Notes: generated from the letters alone by a model not told the origin. A stretch of DNA of 64,000 bases from Parasponia andersonii (GCA_002914805.1 JXTB01000061.1:654227-718226); one strand, 5' to 3'. Positions 1 to 11,510 are shown, numbered from the stretch's first letter. Translations and numbers: made by a program.

Positions 1-42
1 GAAAGAGGAGAAAGCTCTACAAGAGGTCGTGGTAGAGGTCGA

Positions 43-3000
43 ATGAACTCAAGGCTTGAGAAGTCTCAAGTTGAATGTTTCAATTGTCACAAGTTTGGAC
101 ATTATGCTAGAGAGTGTAGAATATCCAATAGCAGAATTGAAGAGAAAGTCAATTACGTTGAAGAAAAAATGAAAGAAAATGACACCGTGCTACTAGCATA
201 TAAAGACAACAATGGAGGACAAGACAACACATGATATCTTGATACCGGTGCTAGCAATCATATGTATGGGGGTTGATCAATGTTTATAGAGCTTGATGAA
301 TCAATCAGTGGGAGTGTTTCCTTCGGTGATGATTCAAAAGTAGCGGTAAAAGGAAAAGGTAAAATTCTTATCCGCTTAAAAAATGGGGGGCATCAATTTA
401 TTTCAAATGTTTATTTTGTACCCACAATGAAAACAAACATCTTGAGTTTGGGACAACTCTTAGAGAAAGGCTATGATATTCACTTGAAAGATTATAGTCT
501 TTCTATAAGAGATAACAATATGAACTTGATTGCTAAGGTGCCTATGTCAAGAAATAGAATGTTCTTATTGAAGATTCAAAATGATATGGCAAAATGTCTG
601 AAAGTATGTTACAAGGATTCATCATGGCTATGGCATTTGAGATTCGAACATTTCAACTTTGGAGGACTAGAGCTACTGTCCAAGAAAGAAATGGTGAGAG
701 GCTTGCCATGCATCAATCATCCTGATCAACTTTGTGAAGGATGCTTACTCGGGAAACAATTCAGGAAAAGTTTTCCAAAAGAGTCGAATTCAAGAGCCAA
801 AAAGCCACTAGAGCTCGTGCATACAGATGTGTGCGGTCCTATCAAACCAAGTTTTTTCGGTAAGAGCAACTACTTCTTGCTCTTTATTGATGATTTCTCA
901 AGAGAGACTTGGGTTTATTTCTTGAAGCAAAAATCAGAAGTCTTTGAAGCTTTCAAGAAGTTCAAGGCTGCTGTAGAGAAGGAAAGCGGTCTTCAGATCA
1001 AACCCATGAGATCTGATAGAGGAGGAGAATTCACTTCAAAAGAGTTCCAAGAATTCTACGAAGCAAATGGAATTCGACGACCTTTAACTGTTCCAAGATC
1101 CCCTCAACAAAATGGTGTGGCAGAAAGGAAGAACCGAACCATCCTCAACATAGCTCGAAGCATGCTGAAAAGTAAGAGATTACCCAAAGAGTTATGGGCA
1201 GAAGCTGTTGCATGCGTAGTTTACTTGTCCAATCGATCTCCAACAAGAAGTGTGTGGGGAAAGACACCACAAGAAGCATGGAGCGGAAGGAAGCCTGGGA
1301 TCTCCCACTTGAGAGTCTTTGGAAGCATAGCCCATGTGCATGTGCCAGACGAACATAGAACCAAGCTTGATGATAAAAGCGAGAGGTTCATTTTCATCGG
1401 CTACGACACCAACTCTAAAGGATATAAGTTATACAATCCTAACAATGGAAAAGTAATCATCAGTCGAGATGTAATATTCGATGAAGAAGGTGAATGGGAC
1501 TTTGGCTCTCAAACAATTGACTACAATTTCTTTCAACAATTTGAAGATATGGAAACACTAGTAGAGCAAGCAAGAGAAGTGCATCAAGAGGCTATTACTC
1601 CACCTTCCTCATCGACATCTTCCACTCATGAAGATTCACCTCCATCTTTCTTAACTGAGAGGCATGAAGAATGTACAAGAAGTCTTGAAGATCTATATGA
1701 GGTGACTGATAGACTTGAAAACCTCACTCTATTTTGCCTATTTACTGATTATGAACCAGTGAACTTCCAAGAGGCTGTACAAGATGAAAAATGGAGAAAT
1801 GCGATGGATAAAGAAGTCAAAGCCACAGAGAAGAATGACACTTGGGAACTATCCACTCTTCCTAAAGGTCATAAAGCTATCAATGTAAAATGGGTGTACA
1901 AGATGAAGAAAAATGCCAATGGAGAGGTAGAAAGATACAAAGCAAGGCTAGTCGCGAAAGGCTATAGTTAAAGAGTCGGCATTGACTACGACGAGATATT
2001 CGCTCTTGTTGCACGATTGGAAACTATAAGACTAATTATTTCTCTTGCTGCTCAGAACAAATGAAAGATTCATCAGATGGATGTAAAGTCCGCATTTCTA
2101 AATGGAGTTCTTGAAGAAGAGGTTTATATCCAACAACCATTAGGTTATGAGATAAAAGGGTATAAAGATAAGGTTTTGAAGCTAAAGAAGGCTCTTTACG
2201 GTCTAAAGCAAGCACCAAGAGCATGGAACAGCCGAGTTGACAAATATTTCCAAGAGAATGGATTCATTAAGTGCCCTTATGAACATGCTCTCTATGTTAA
2301 GACTAAAGATGAAGATATTTTGGTCGTATGCTTGTATGTGGATGATCTCATATTCACTAGAAGTAATCCAAGGATGTTTGACGAATTCAAGAGAGTAATG
2401 ACGCATGAGTTGAAATGACAGATATCGGACTTATGGCATATTACCTCGGCATAGAGGTCAAGCAAAAAGAAGAAGGCATCTTTATCTCCCAAGGAAGCTA
2501 TACAAAGGAGATCCTGAAGAAGTTCAATATGGATGATTGCAAGCCAATAAGTACACCAGTGGAGTGTGGAATAAAATTATTCAAAGATGATGAAGCAGAA
2601 AAGGTAGATCCAACACTTTCTAAGAGCCTTGTTGGATGCCTTGGGTACTTGATATGTACAAGGCCCGATATTCTCTATGCAACTGAACTAGTGAGTCGTT
2701 ACATGGAAACTCCAACAACTACTCACTTCAAAGCTGCAAAGAGAATTCTCTGTTACCTAAAAGGTACGATCAATCATGGCTTATTCTATTCAGTTTCTAA
2801 TGATTACAAACTCGTTGGTTACAGTGATAGTGATTGGGCCGGAGATACTGATGATCAAAAAAGCACAACTGGTTTTGTGTTTTTCATGGGAGAAACTGCC
2901 TTCACCTGGGTATCTAAGAAACAACCGATTATCACTTTTTCAACATGCGAAGCTGAGTATGTAGCTGCTACGTCATGTGTTAGTCATGCAATCTGGCTAA

Positions 3001-3281
3001 GAAGATTGTTGAAAGAATTAAACATGTCTCAAAAAGAGCCAACAGAGATTTGTATTGACAATAAGTCAGCAATAGCTTTGGCTAAAAATCCAGTGTTTCA
3101 TGATCGAAGTAAGCATATCGATACTTGCTATCATTATATAAGAGAAGGTGTTGCAAATAAAGAAGTACAATTGGAGTATGTGAGATCACATGATCAGATT
3201 GCTGATATTTTCACCAAGCCACTCAAGTTTGAAGACTTTACAAGATTAAGAAATTTACTTGGTATTATAAAACAAGTTTAA
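43..3281 (+). pseudogene. copia gag (end), protease, integrase, RT, RNase H coding region (fossil)
   Basis: Parts in order. The gag zinc knuckle CFNCHKFGHYAREC lies at 76-117. The aspartic protease motif DTGASNHM is at about 241-264. The integrase zinc-binding region is at about 630-770 (CEGCLLGKQ), and its catalytic core at about 820-1250 (HTDVCGP, SDRGGEF, PQQNGVAERKN). A hydrophilic linker follows. The reverse transcriptase runs from about 1780 to 2560 and includes DVKSAFLNG and the catalytic YVDDL at 2335-2349. RNase H is at about 2790-3240 (YSDSDWAGD, SKHID). The order integrase-RT-RNase H is diagnostic of Ty1/copia (Pseudoviridae). The copy is not intact. Confidence 0.93.
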
Positions 3282-3288
3282 GAGGGGG
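3281..3288 (+). other. polypurine tract of the copia element
   Basis: The purine run agaggggg directly precedes the TG that opens the 3' LTR. This is the expected place and composition for the primer of plus-strand DNA synthesis. Confidence 0.8.
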
Positions 3289-3760
3289 TGTTGAAAATAA
3301 ACTTGTTTCTTAAACTTGTTTAAGCTTATAAGAAATATTTTAGCCCATCAACATGAGGCCCAATAAGTTGGAGTTAGCCCAAGTGCAAAACTCACAAAAG
3401 AAAAAGCCCAAGTCTAAATTGAAGAAGCCTTCCACCTAGAATCTTCTAGTGTTAGGTAGATATTAGCTTTTTACATGTGAATTATTTGATTATTATTAGA
3501 AGTGTGTAGAAGAAAATATGTGTGGTTTAAGGATTTTTGTAATTATTTATTTGTGTGATTCTCATTGTTTCTCATGTAGTATAAATACCCTTCCCCATTT
3601 GAGTTCTAAGCATCAAGTAAGAAGCAAAGCTTCTAAGAGTGAAGAGAAGAGAGAAAGAAGCATAGCTTCTAGTGAGTGAGTGAGCTTGAAGAGTGAAGTT
3701 GAGAATTTTCTCTTGTAAAAGTATTTGAGTGAATAATAAAGTTTGTTCTACTTTCCAACA
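3289..3760 (+). repeat. 3' LTR of the copia element (472 bp)
   Basis: It begins TGTTGAAAAT right after the polypurine tract and ends TTTCCAACA, giving the short inverted ends TGTTG/CAACA typical of LTRs. Inside are a TATA-like box (AGTATAAATAC, about 3578-3588) and an AATAAA near 3734, in the U3-R-U5 order expected. Confidence 0.85.
3578..3588 (+). promoter_or_regulatory. TATA box of the copia 3' LTR
   Basis: AGTATAAATAC sits in the middle of the LTR. In a 3' LTR this promoter would drive read-out transcription towards the host gene start at 4362. Its activity is inference only. Confidence 0.5.
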
Positions 3761-3765
3761 TTAAG

Positions 3766-4361
3766 AAGTATTTCAAAATTTTAAATCCCAATATAGTTCT
3801 GTACGTAAATAAACCTATATAAAATACTAAGTTATAATATATGTAAAATTCTCTATGAAAAATCATATTTTTTTGCTCGTACAACAAATGTGATTTAAGG
3901 GGCAATTAGTACAGGATATTATCCCAAGAATATCTCGTTTTGTGTATAGATCAGAATTTCTATGTAAAATGAATAATATAATGGATCCTGAATTCCTGAT
4001 CAATGAGCTTAGTCAATTATAAAGATTAATATTTACGCCACATGGCAGCAGCAAATGAACTTTTTTTCCACATGGAGCAAGTAATTAACTAAAGATATAT
4101 TTTTCACAGCAAAAAAATAAAAGAAAAAAAAGTAATCTTTTTTATTTTGTGTTTTTCTAGTGTGAGATAGAGCTCGAGTGATATATTGCCTTTTGTTTTG
4201 ATGAGGACACAAATTTAAAACGTTTCTTTTTTTGTTTGTATTTGGTTTGGTCCTAAATTTCCTTGGCTTTTTGTGCTTATTCCGAGTAGGTATTCTTAGG
4301 ATTTATTCTTCAGAGAGCAGAAGCGAGAGAGAGAGACAGATAAAATTGAAAGGAAAGAAAT
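3766..4361 (+). promoter_or_regulatory. upstream region of the host O-fucosyltransferase gene
   Basis: About 600 AT-rich bases between the copia LTR and the host ATG hold no other gene. A GA-rich run (about 4317-4340) just before the ATG is typical of plant 5' UTRs. No TATA box stands out clearly. The boundary between promoter and 5' UTR cannot be placed from sequence alone. Confidence 0.4.
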
Positions 4362-4463
4362 ATGGCAGTGGACTTAAAGCAGATGGTGGCAACGGTTCTA
4401 ATGTTCTCAATGTTTTTAATGCTGCTTAACATGATCAAAAGAGATCATTTTGATTCTCTTCAA
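4362..4463 (+). CDS. host gene exon 1: membrane anchor
   Basis: Thirty-four codons from the ATG encode a short charged start (MAVDLKQ), one hydrophobic segment at about residues 8-25 and a basic stop-transfer-like MIKRDHFDSLQ. This is the N-terminal signal anchor of a type II Golgi protein, and the wording closely follows the MSR subclass. The exon ends in a clean plant donor, CAA|GTAAGT. The ATG was chosen because it opens this conserved start; the longer frame from 4232 would be in another reading frame. Confidence 0.85.
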
Positions 4464-5021
4464 GTAAGTATTAATAGATAATTATTATTCTTTTTGCCAA
4501 ATGAAGTGCATATGTTTGTGTTGATTATTAATATTAATTGGCAAACACATCCAAAGATTTCTTCGTTCTAATTTTAATACTCAAGAAGGATTTCCCACTT
4601 GAGTTTCTTGTTCTACATATTAAGGGGATTATTATTATTAACTTTTAACTAGATTTATTCTAGTGAAGTGATTTCTTGAATAATTATTTGTACTTCTTTA
4701 TGACATTGCATGAATTTTATAGTATAAATTAATTCGTTGCATTTGTTTTTGTTTGTACTTTCATCAGAAATTAATATTAATGAAATTAATCATGGTTTAT
4801 TAAAAATTGAAATTATCTATATTATGAAAAAAAAAAAAAAGAAGAGTTGGACAGAGGGAGAAGAAGAAGCTTTAGAAACCCATTGGAACATGTATCATTT
4901 TCGTTTCTTATTTTTTCCCATTATTTTCCTACTATTAGTTTCTTATTTTTCCCATTATCTTCCTACTATTAGCCTATTATTGTATGTAAGAAGCTGATGA
5001 GAATATTGTAATGAAATGAAG
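4464..5021 (+). other. intron 1 of the host gene
   Basis: It runs from GTAAGT to an AG at 5020-5021. It is AT-rich and contains a poly-A run near 4825 and a short tandem duplication at about 4905-4972. No gene was seen within it. Confidence 0.7.
4905..4972 (+). repeat. 34-bp tandem duplication in intron 1
   Basis: Two near-identical copies of a T-rich unit ending CCTACTATTAG follow each other and differ at only a few bases. No function is apparent. Confidence 0.7.
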
Positions 5022-5176
5022 GTAAATATTCCAATTACTTCAACTATTCAGTATGATCATGCAATAAAAGTGAGAGAAGGAAGGGTTGCCATATTTCCAG
5101 CTGCAAGTAAAGGGCCTTGGAAGGAAGATAGTGCACCCCTACTGAAACCTTGTTGGACAAGGCCTCAACTAATTAG
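5022..5176 (+). CDS. host gene exon 2
   Basis: Reading continues in phase 0 after exon 1: VNIPITSTIQYDH, then SKGPWKEDSAPLLKPCWTRP. The KG-W-ED...PCW-KP pattern is the stem-region signature of MSR-type proteins just before the catalytic domain. The 3' border is uncertain. AG|GTTCAT at 5175-5178 is a weak donor, and the frame beyond it soon closes. The next conserved family block, containing NGPEYHVSQ, was not found between here and 6359. Confidence 0.75.
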
Positions 5177-6359
5177 GTTCATTTTCTTACGTTAGGATTG
5201 ATGATTTTGTTTTGTTTTTTTTTTCCACACTAATTTAGAAGGAATAGTTAGCTTTTAGGTTAATCGTTATTAATCTGTCTTTGTACTAATTCACCGATTT
5301 ATTGAAATTAAGAAAATACATTAAAAAAGAGGTTAGTAGAATGTCAAAAAGGGATTAATTATAGTTTCAGCCAATACAATGTAACTCGATTAAGAATATG
5401 AATAATTGGAAAGGTAAAGGTATTGACACATGTTAAGGATTCTTTTTCTTTTCCAATTTGATTTTTGTCACAATAACCTGGATGACTCTGGTGTGTGGGT
5501 ATTGATCACTCCAAGTATTAGTCGATGACTTCGAGTTACGAAAGTCACTCTGATTGATTATATTTTTTAATTTAAAAAAGTGTTATCTTTTCATTCCTTT
5601 TACTTTGAAACAGATAGTAGCCTAATCCCTTACTAAAAGAATACATAATATCTGGTCTACTTTAAAAGTACTAGACTCAATCAATGGTATCCAATAGAGT
5701 GAGTCCACATCACATGAAAACACTTTGCCGAGACAACATTTGCTTATACTAGATACATCAAGATTAACCTAGATAACTTTCTACCAATTTAAACTCTCTA
5801 AATCCTAGTAATTAGAATTCATTCGCAGATATTAGTGAGCAGTCAAGAGGTTGCATTACGTTATCATTAAAAGGAGGTTTTGAGTGTCACATTTCACAGG
5901 TATACGTCTTATACCACCTTTTTTTTGGATAAGATTTATACTTTTTTTGGGGGCTAAAAATAAGATTTCTACTTTATTTGTTGCTTAATTTTAACTTTAT
6001 TTCTTAGAAACACTATATAGTTTCTAGCATGTCACACATCTTAAACTTTGTTAGATGGACTGTACAGAGACTACATCGTATACATCATGGTCCAATCGAC
6101 AATTTTATCGTCCAAGAGAAAACACTTAAATGATCATGAACAAAAGATATGCACGAGACCAAGAGTCTCTTTCTCGATGCAATTTTATAATTATAGTTAC
6201 GTGATGTCGATCGTTGAGTATGCACTACATAAGAATAAGTGAAGTCATACACAAAGCAACAAATTCTTGGGCCGGCCCATGAAATTCACCTTTTACTTCT
6301 TGTTTATTTTTCGAGGTAAGATATAACTTTCTTTCATGTCTAAATATTGGTGTTCACAG
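5177..6359 (+). other. intronic/non-coding stretch; expected exon not found
   Basis: AT-rich sequence without a recognisable gene. The family would have an exon here encoding the SLTNGPEYHVSQ block. It was not seen in any frame. Whether it was deleted or has decayed beyond recognition cannot be decided from the sequence. Confidence 0.5.
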
Positions 6360-6393
6360 ATAGCTGATGCAGTGGTGGCTGCAAGATATTTAG
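6360..6393 (+). CDS. host gene exon 3 fragment (IADAVVAARYLG)
   Basis: After TTCACAG the sequence reads IADAVVAARYL plus the first base of G, followed by GTTACA. IADAV-VARYLGATL is a hallmark of the N-terminal half of the O-fucosyltransferase fold in this subclass. The ATLVLPDIRG continuation is missing. Either a donor lies at 6394 and the next exon is lost, or the exon itself is truncated. Confidence 0.7.
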
Positions 6394-7067
6394 GTTACAT
6401 ATAAAAGGCATTCTTTTCTACCTTACAAATTATAAAAGATCCAATTATAAATTACGTATAATATATATAAACATTTTTTACATGCTAAATAAAATAACAT
6501 TTCGTGCATTTTTCTATATTGTAATGAGCTCATCCTTGCAACAAACATAAATATATATACTACCAAATTTTGTTTACTAAAAAGTATACCAATTGCAAGC
6601 AATGTCTTTCTTTTTTAAATAAAAAAGAAGGGAAAGTATCAAAACTCTACATGGGCACCCCAACTGGGTCTCACCCACTTGAAGAATCATCCTCTGCCCT
6701 GCCCTGGAGACCCTAAATATTATAAATGAAAAAAAAAAAAACTGCAGATCAGTCCGCAAACTAGGTTCGTAGTGTCATTAAATTTAGAGTTGTATGTATA
6801 GTATTTCAATAATTTGGAAAATAGAGAGTTAATTGTTATATTACTTAGTAATTTAGAAAACTGGCTATCAATTTTCGTAGTAAGTTAAATCATCGATCGT
6901 GTCATTTGTTAGCCCCCCAAAATTCTAAGCTAGATTTTCTAATGATCTTTGTGAAAGTCTCATCTTGAGGTCATGTGTCTTTCTAAGGCGAAGATGAATA
7001 TTTCAGTGGTGCTTATTTAGTCGCCTACTATCTGTCTTACTCTAAACTACTTGACTGTTGATTTCAG
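6394..7067 (+). other. intronic stretch; next expected coding block missing
   Basis: No coding sequence was recognised. The GSKPGEKR-type block that normally links YLGATLVLPDIRG to FEDIYD is not visible. The stretch ends in the acceptor ATTTCAG at 7061-7067. Confidence 0.5.
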
Positions 7068-7358
7068 GCACCTATTTGGTGATATTTACGACGAGGAGAA
7101 GCTTTTACATAGCCTCCATTGCCTAATTAGAGTGACAAGAGATCAACCAGCCGAAGTATCTACTACTAAAAAGCTTGCAATTGTTAGAGCCTCAAACAGA
7201 GTTTCTAAAGATCAGGCAAAAATTGCACCCCTATTCGAAAAGGCCAGAACTTTACGTCTAACCATGTACTGTCCTCTCACAGAAATGATCACAAACGAAG
7301 AGAGAACCCGAGATTTCGATTCATTAATGTGCTTGAGAAGGTTTGGTACTATTGTTTG
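7068..7358 (+). CDS. host gene exon 4, truncated by LTR insertion
   Basis: After the ATTTCAG acceptor the frame reads FGDIYDEEKLLHSL, IRVTRDQPAEVS, KLAIVRASNRVSKD and ends DFDSLMCLRRFGTI. Every block has its counterpart in MSR proteins (FEDIYD, VVKDLPAEIS, AVVRVPNRVTED, CLAMFGTLEL). The match stops exactly where the LTR of element A opens (TGTTGTGCAG at 7359). The reading frame continues a little into the LTR, which would add foreign residues if the gene were transcribed. Confidence 0.85.
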
Positions 7359-7436
7359 TGTTGTGCAGTCTAAAATCCTATATATTGGTCAATACTGGGA
7401 AAAGTTGACCGAGTGTCAGGTCGTATGGGTAAAATT

Positions 7437-7592
7437 AAATGCGACCTCTTTCGAAAAAGTTATGTGCGACCTCCACCGCATAAGTGCGACCTCTTCTGAA
7501 AGAATTACGTGCGACCTCCACCGTATAAGTTGGTGCGACCTCCTCCAAACGAGTTTAGTGCGACCTCCTCCGAACGGGTTACGTGCGACCAG
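7437..7592 (+). repeat. GTGCGACCTC minisatellite in the A 5' LTR
   Basis: About six head-to-tail copies of a 20-30 bp unit, each opening with GTGCGACCTC and followed by a variable CNNCCG-A segment. The same array is in the second LTR at about 15388-15540, and fragments remain in the B LTR. Confidence 0.8.
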
Positions 7593-7782
7593 AATGAAAA
7601 GGAGACTAATGTACGCTTCATCAAATGAGTAACCTACAAAGAAAGGGAAATAAAAGTTTCTCCTTATAGATCGATCAGTTATCTCATTTAAGCGATTACC
7701 CAGTTATATTATTACTCAAATTATATTGCCCGATTGTACAGTTACCCATTCTCACAATTGGGAAATATTGAGCTATCCTCAC

Positions 7783-7792
7783 CTATATAAAG
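7783..7792 (+). promoter_or_regulatory. TATA box of the A 5' LTR
   Basis: CTATATAAAG is preceded by a CT-rich segment and conserved at 15732-15741 in the other LTR. This is the likely RNA start of the element. It would read rightwards, away from the host promoter. Confidence 0.6.
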
Positions 7793-8116
7793 GGAATTCA
7801 ATATTTCAGGGAGGGATCTGGAACTTTTTCTGATCTTGGGATGCTGGGAGATTTTTGATGCTCTCTTGATCTTGGAAATCTTTTGAGAGCCTTTTAAACT
7901 CTTGCTTCTTTTTTCCGTATAAACACATTATAATTTTGAGCTCTTGTAATTCTCCAGAAAATAGTAAAAAACACTGGACGTAAGCTCATCTTTTTTGGGG
8001 CTGAACCACTATAAAATTCTTGTCTCTTTATTTGCTTTAGTTAATTAACTCTTTTCACACACAAGCCACATCTTGCAATTTTCCTAAATTTATTGTTGAC
8101 AAAATCTCCGTCAAAA

Positions 8117-8137
8117 ATTGGCGCTAGAAGGAGGGCT
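8117..8137 (+). other. primer binding site of element A
   Basis: ATTGGCGCTAGAAGGAGGGC follows the LTR directly and recurs at 16066 and, reversed, at about 25962-25981. TGGCGC at this point is common in Ty3/gypsy elements. The matching tRNA was not identified. Confidence 0.65.
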
Positions 8138-11100
8138 ATTCCGGCAGAAAATTTTGTCCATTCCGCTTCTTTCAATAATGGCAAACTCCAGAAACACTAC
8201 CAGAAACACTGGAACTAGCCACAATCATCCCCAAAGTACTGCTGCTGCACAGGTAGATCCTGCTCAGGATCAGCCTGCCGTAACCGTACCGGAAAATATT
8301 GTCCAGAGATAGGATCGTATGGAGGAAGCACTGGTGAACCTTCAGTAAATTAAAAGTCAGATTAATGACTCTCTATGACGACTTACTGAGAGACAGATGC
8401 TAACTTCACCACAGCACGAACGTCCCAGAGAATGTCCTACTCAACTACTTGAGAGAGGAATTCAAATTCTTGAGATAGGGGATCGCGACCAACCTAAAGC
8501 CCGACAAGAGAGTCGAGGAGATTGCATCTCTAAGGGAAAAGCTAAGGTAGCAGACTTGCCTCTGGTATCTGGTACCGAAAGTTCGAGTAATGATCATGAT
8601 CATGGATAACCTTCCAGAGAGCAAACATCAATCGTGATTATCTTGAATATGAGCAAAAATGTCAATCGAGGAGTGTCTTTGAAAGGATCAGTAGGGAATC
8701 TCGACAGAATCCTATAGACCTGAGACAACATCTGGATCAGCGACGTAGTCAGGAGTGATCCACATCGCATCACAATGACCAAAGCCGATCTCATCACACT
8801 GTTTCATCGGAATCCCTAAGGTCGCAGCACACCCTACCAAACCAACTCACCTTATATCGTGACAACGATCAAAGGCCACTCCTACCACTAGTAAGAGAGA
8901 ATGTTCTCCCTCTGAATGTCGATGTTCATAATCTGAGGATTGATTTAGATACACTTGCTGGTTAGGATGATGAGCTCGCTGATGGGTATAGTCAATCACT
9001 ATTTAGCGAGGAGGTTCGAGCTGCTGCCTTACTTGCTGGATTTAAACTTCCCACCATAAATACTTTTGATGGGAAAACTAATCCGCAGAACCATATGGAT
9101 CACTTCAGTGACTTGATGGAACTTCATCGTGTTGATGATCTCGCACATTGCAGGTGTTTTGCTGTAACTCTCACGGCTGCAGCAAAGAAGTGGTTTCGAA
9201 GAATTTCAGACTACATTCTTGACGCAATTCTAGACTGCGAAGAATTTCACTATTCCATTGGTCAGTCTGTCTGCTATTCGGCAAGGTCCAGAGGAAACTC
9301 TATGATCTTACCTAAATCGCTTTACCTCATAATTAACAAAGGTCAACAACCAACTTAAAGGAGGAGTTTTAACTCTAATGATGGCTGGGGTGCGATAAGA
9401 CACTAAACTCTGGGAAGATTTACTTGAACGAGAATGCAGAATCCTTGAAGACTTATATCGAAGAGTTGGTCTGCATCTAAGGGTGGAATCTTCACACGAA
9501 AACCTTAAGACGACAAAGGGAGGAGGAAAAGATGTAGCCAAAGAAACGACAACAAACAACAACAACAATAATAAGAAGTCGAACAAAAGGAGTAGTGAAC
9601 AATCGACTGAGAAGCAGCCCAAATAGAAAAAGCAGGAGATTCCAAGAGCTCCCATGAGATTCAATAATTAAACTGAATTGAACGCACTCATAGATCATAT
9701 ATATGCGGTCACAAACCAATAGGAGCAGTATCGTCAACCGGAACCAATGAAAAGAGATAGAACGAGGCATGACCCCAATAAGTTTTGTCGGTATCATAAT
9801 GACAATGGACACGATACCAATAACTACTTTGCCCTGAAAGATGAGATTGAAAGATTGATTAAAGAAGGGCGGCTATGGCAGTACTCTAAATAGAATAATG
9901 AAGGGCGAGAAGAAAACCGACAGTGATCTCCAGAAATTCAGCACGAGATGCGAACTATTTTCGGAGAACCGCACGTTGGTGGAGATTCCAAGAGAGCGCA
10001 GGATAGGTATCCACGAGAAGCACGGCAGCAGCCGTTGACTAACGTTATGCACCTCGAGCAGCGACCACGAAAGCTTCAGCAAGTACCGGATATGGATATT
10101 ACCTTCACAGACCAAGATACGAGGGAGGTCCATTATCCACATAATGATGCATTGGTCATAAAGATCAATTGTGGAAGCACGCAATTATAGCGAGTATTGG
10201 TCGATAACGGAAGTGCTGTTGACATCCTGTATTACGATGCTTTTAAGAAGATGGGGTTGAATGAAAGTGACCTGAAGCCCACTGTCACCCCACTCTACGG
10301 ATTCACTGATAACAGCATAATGCCTATGGGCATGATTGAGTTAATGGTCAACGTTAGAACCTATCCTAGGGTTTCAATGGTAATGACCCAGTTCTTGGTT
10401 GTAGATTGCCACTCTGTATTCAATGCTGTACTGGGAAGACCAATACTGAGGGAACTTCAAGCAGTATCATCGATCTATCATCTCACTATGAGATTCCTGA
10501 CTCAACAAGGAGTAGGAGAGGTGCGTGGCAACCAATATGATGCGAAGACTTATTATAACAACTCCTTAAAGCTCGCAACAAAGGATGCACACCTCGCACA
10601 ATGATGGTCCAAAAAGAAACGTCAGGCAAAATGTCAGTCGAAGTGTCAGGCGAAACGTTAGTTGAAACGTCAGGCGAAACATCAATCAAAAAGACAAGCG
10701 AAGATCTCGCCCTTCGAGAAATCTATGGAGGTCAAAACTGGACCCATTGAAGACTTGGGAGGATTTGCTATTTGACAGGTCCTCCAAGATTTTAAAGATT
10801 GGAGCGAAGCTTCAAGAACATGTGCAAGCTTCATTGGTCGCTTTTCTAAATTCTAACCTGGATGTCTTCGGGATTGATCCGAATATCATGTCACTGCCTC
10901 AATATAGATACGACAATCTACCTATGAGCAAGATCAAAGTAGTGCACTGATGAGGATTGAGCTCGATCTCTTAGAAGAAAGGCGCGAGCAGTCTCATCTT
11001 CAGATCACATCATATCAATAATGCACTGCTCGATATTATAACCCTAAAGTCAGACGAAGAGGATTTGAAGTTAGTGACCTTGTTCTTCGGCAAGACCTTG

Positions 11101-11230
11101 TTCTTCAGGACCCTCTTGGGAATGACCGTATGTTATTACTGCCATCATTCGACCTAGGACATATAAGTTAGCTTGCACTGGCAGACAAAAGATCGAGCAT
11201 GTCTAGAATGCAGGGACAACTTCGTCGCTA
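8118..11230 (+). pseudogene. element A gag, protease and pol remainder (fossil)
   Basis: Gag-like sequence runs from about 8178 to 9900 (MANSRN start, a DHFSDLMELHRVDD block, an NKFCRYHNDNGHDT-like end). An aspartic protease is at about 10080-10470 (DNGSAVDILYYDAF from 10203, FNAVLGRPILREL). A short pre-RT piece lies at about 10745-10945 (DVFGIDPNIM). The end of integrase is at about 10950-11170 (RIELDLLEERRE). A reverse transcriptase core was not recognised. Element B carries the same order more completely. The copy is heavily broken. Confidence 0.8.
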
Positions 11231-11239
11231 TTATCAGTA

Positions 11240-11510
11240 AATTTTCATGCATATCTTCATGTTACTCGTCATTCATCAATAAAGATGTCTACTCATTCAT
11301 CATTTATTGATCGTCATTCGTTGTTCGTCATTCGTCATTTATCAATAAAGATATCTACTCATTTGTCATTTGTTGATCATCATTCGTTGATCGTCATTCG
11401 TTGTTCGTCATTCGTCATTGGTTGATCGTCATTCATTGATCGTCATTCGTTAATCATCATTCGTTGATCGTCATTTGTCATCATTAATAAGGGTATCTCC
11501 TCATTGATCA
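11240..11510 (+). repeat. minisatellite of GTTGATCGTCATTC-type units
   Basis: Many short imperfect units built from GATCGTCATTCGTT and CGTCATTCGTCATT follow each other downstream of the pol remainder. Element B has only a short array (about 20105-20146) at the matching place, so the array expanded in A or shrank in B. Confidence 0.8.

Larger units (their letters stand above)
1..3760 (+). mobile_element. Ty1/copia LTR retrotransposon, 3' part (5' end outside window)
   Basis: Seen: gag-pol domains in copia order, with integrase before reverse transcriptase, then a polypurine tract and a 3' LTR. The 5' LTR and most of gag lie left of the window. Long stretches of coding sequence remain readable, so the copy looks fairly young, but only one LTR is visible and it cannot be dated by LTR comparison. 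It is broken, with about four breaks. The five bases after the LTR (ttaag) are a candidate target-site duplication that cannot be confirmed without the left flank. It lies about 600 bases upstream of the host gene start at 4362, so its LTR promoter points towards that gene. Confidence 0.95.
7359..8116 (+). repeat. 5' LTR of element A
   Basis: It starts TGTTGTGCAG and ends just before the primer-site sequence ATTGGCGCTAGAAGG. A TATA box (CTATATAAAG, about 7783-7792) and a GTGCGACCTC minisatellite lie within. It matches the copy at 15303 along its whole length. Confidence 0.88.

Noticed and set aside
6048-6242. Open frame of 64 codons in the host gene region
   Set aside because: It has no similarity to the expected host exon and no recognisable domain. 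It lies in AT-rich intron sequence between two conserved exons.
7437-7592. Regular short repeats with variable parts as a CRISPR array
   Set aside because: The units are 20-30 bp without constant-length spacers, lie inside an LTR of a plant element and recur in the partner LTR.
9308-9812. Reverse-strand open frames rich in Leu/Phe
   Set aside because: They are shadows of the A-, N- and K-rich gag coding sequence of element A on the other strand.
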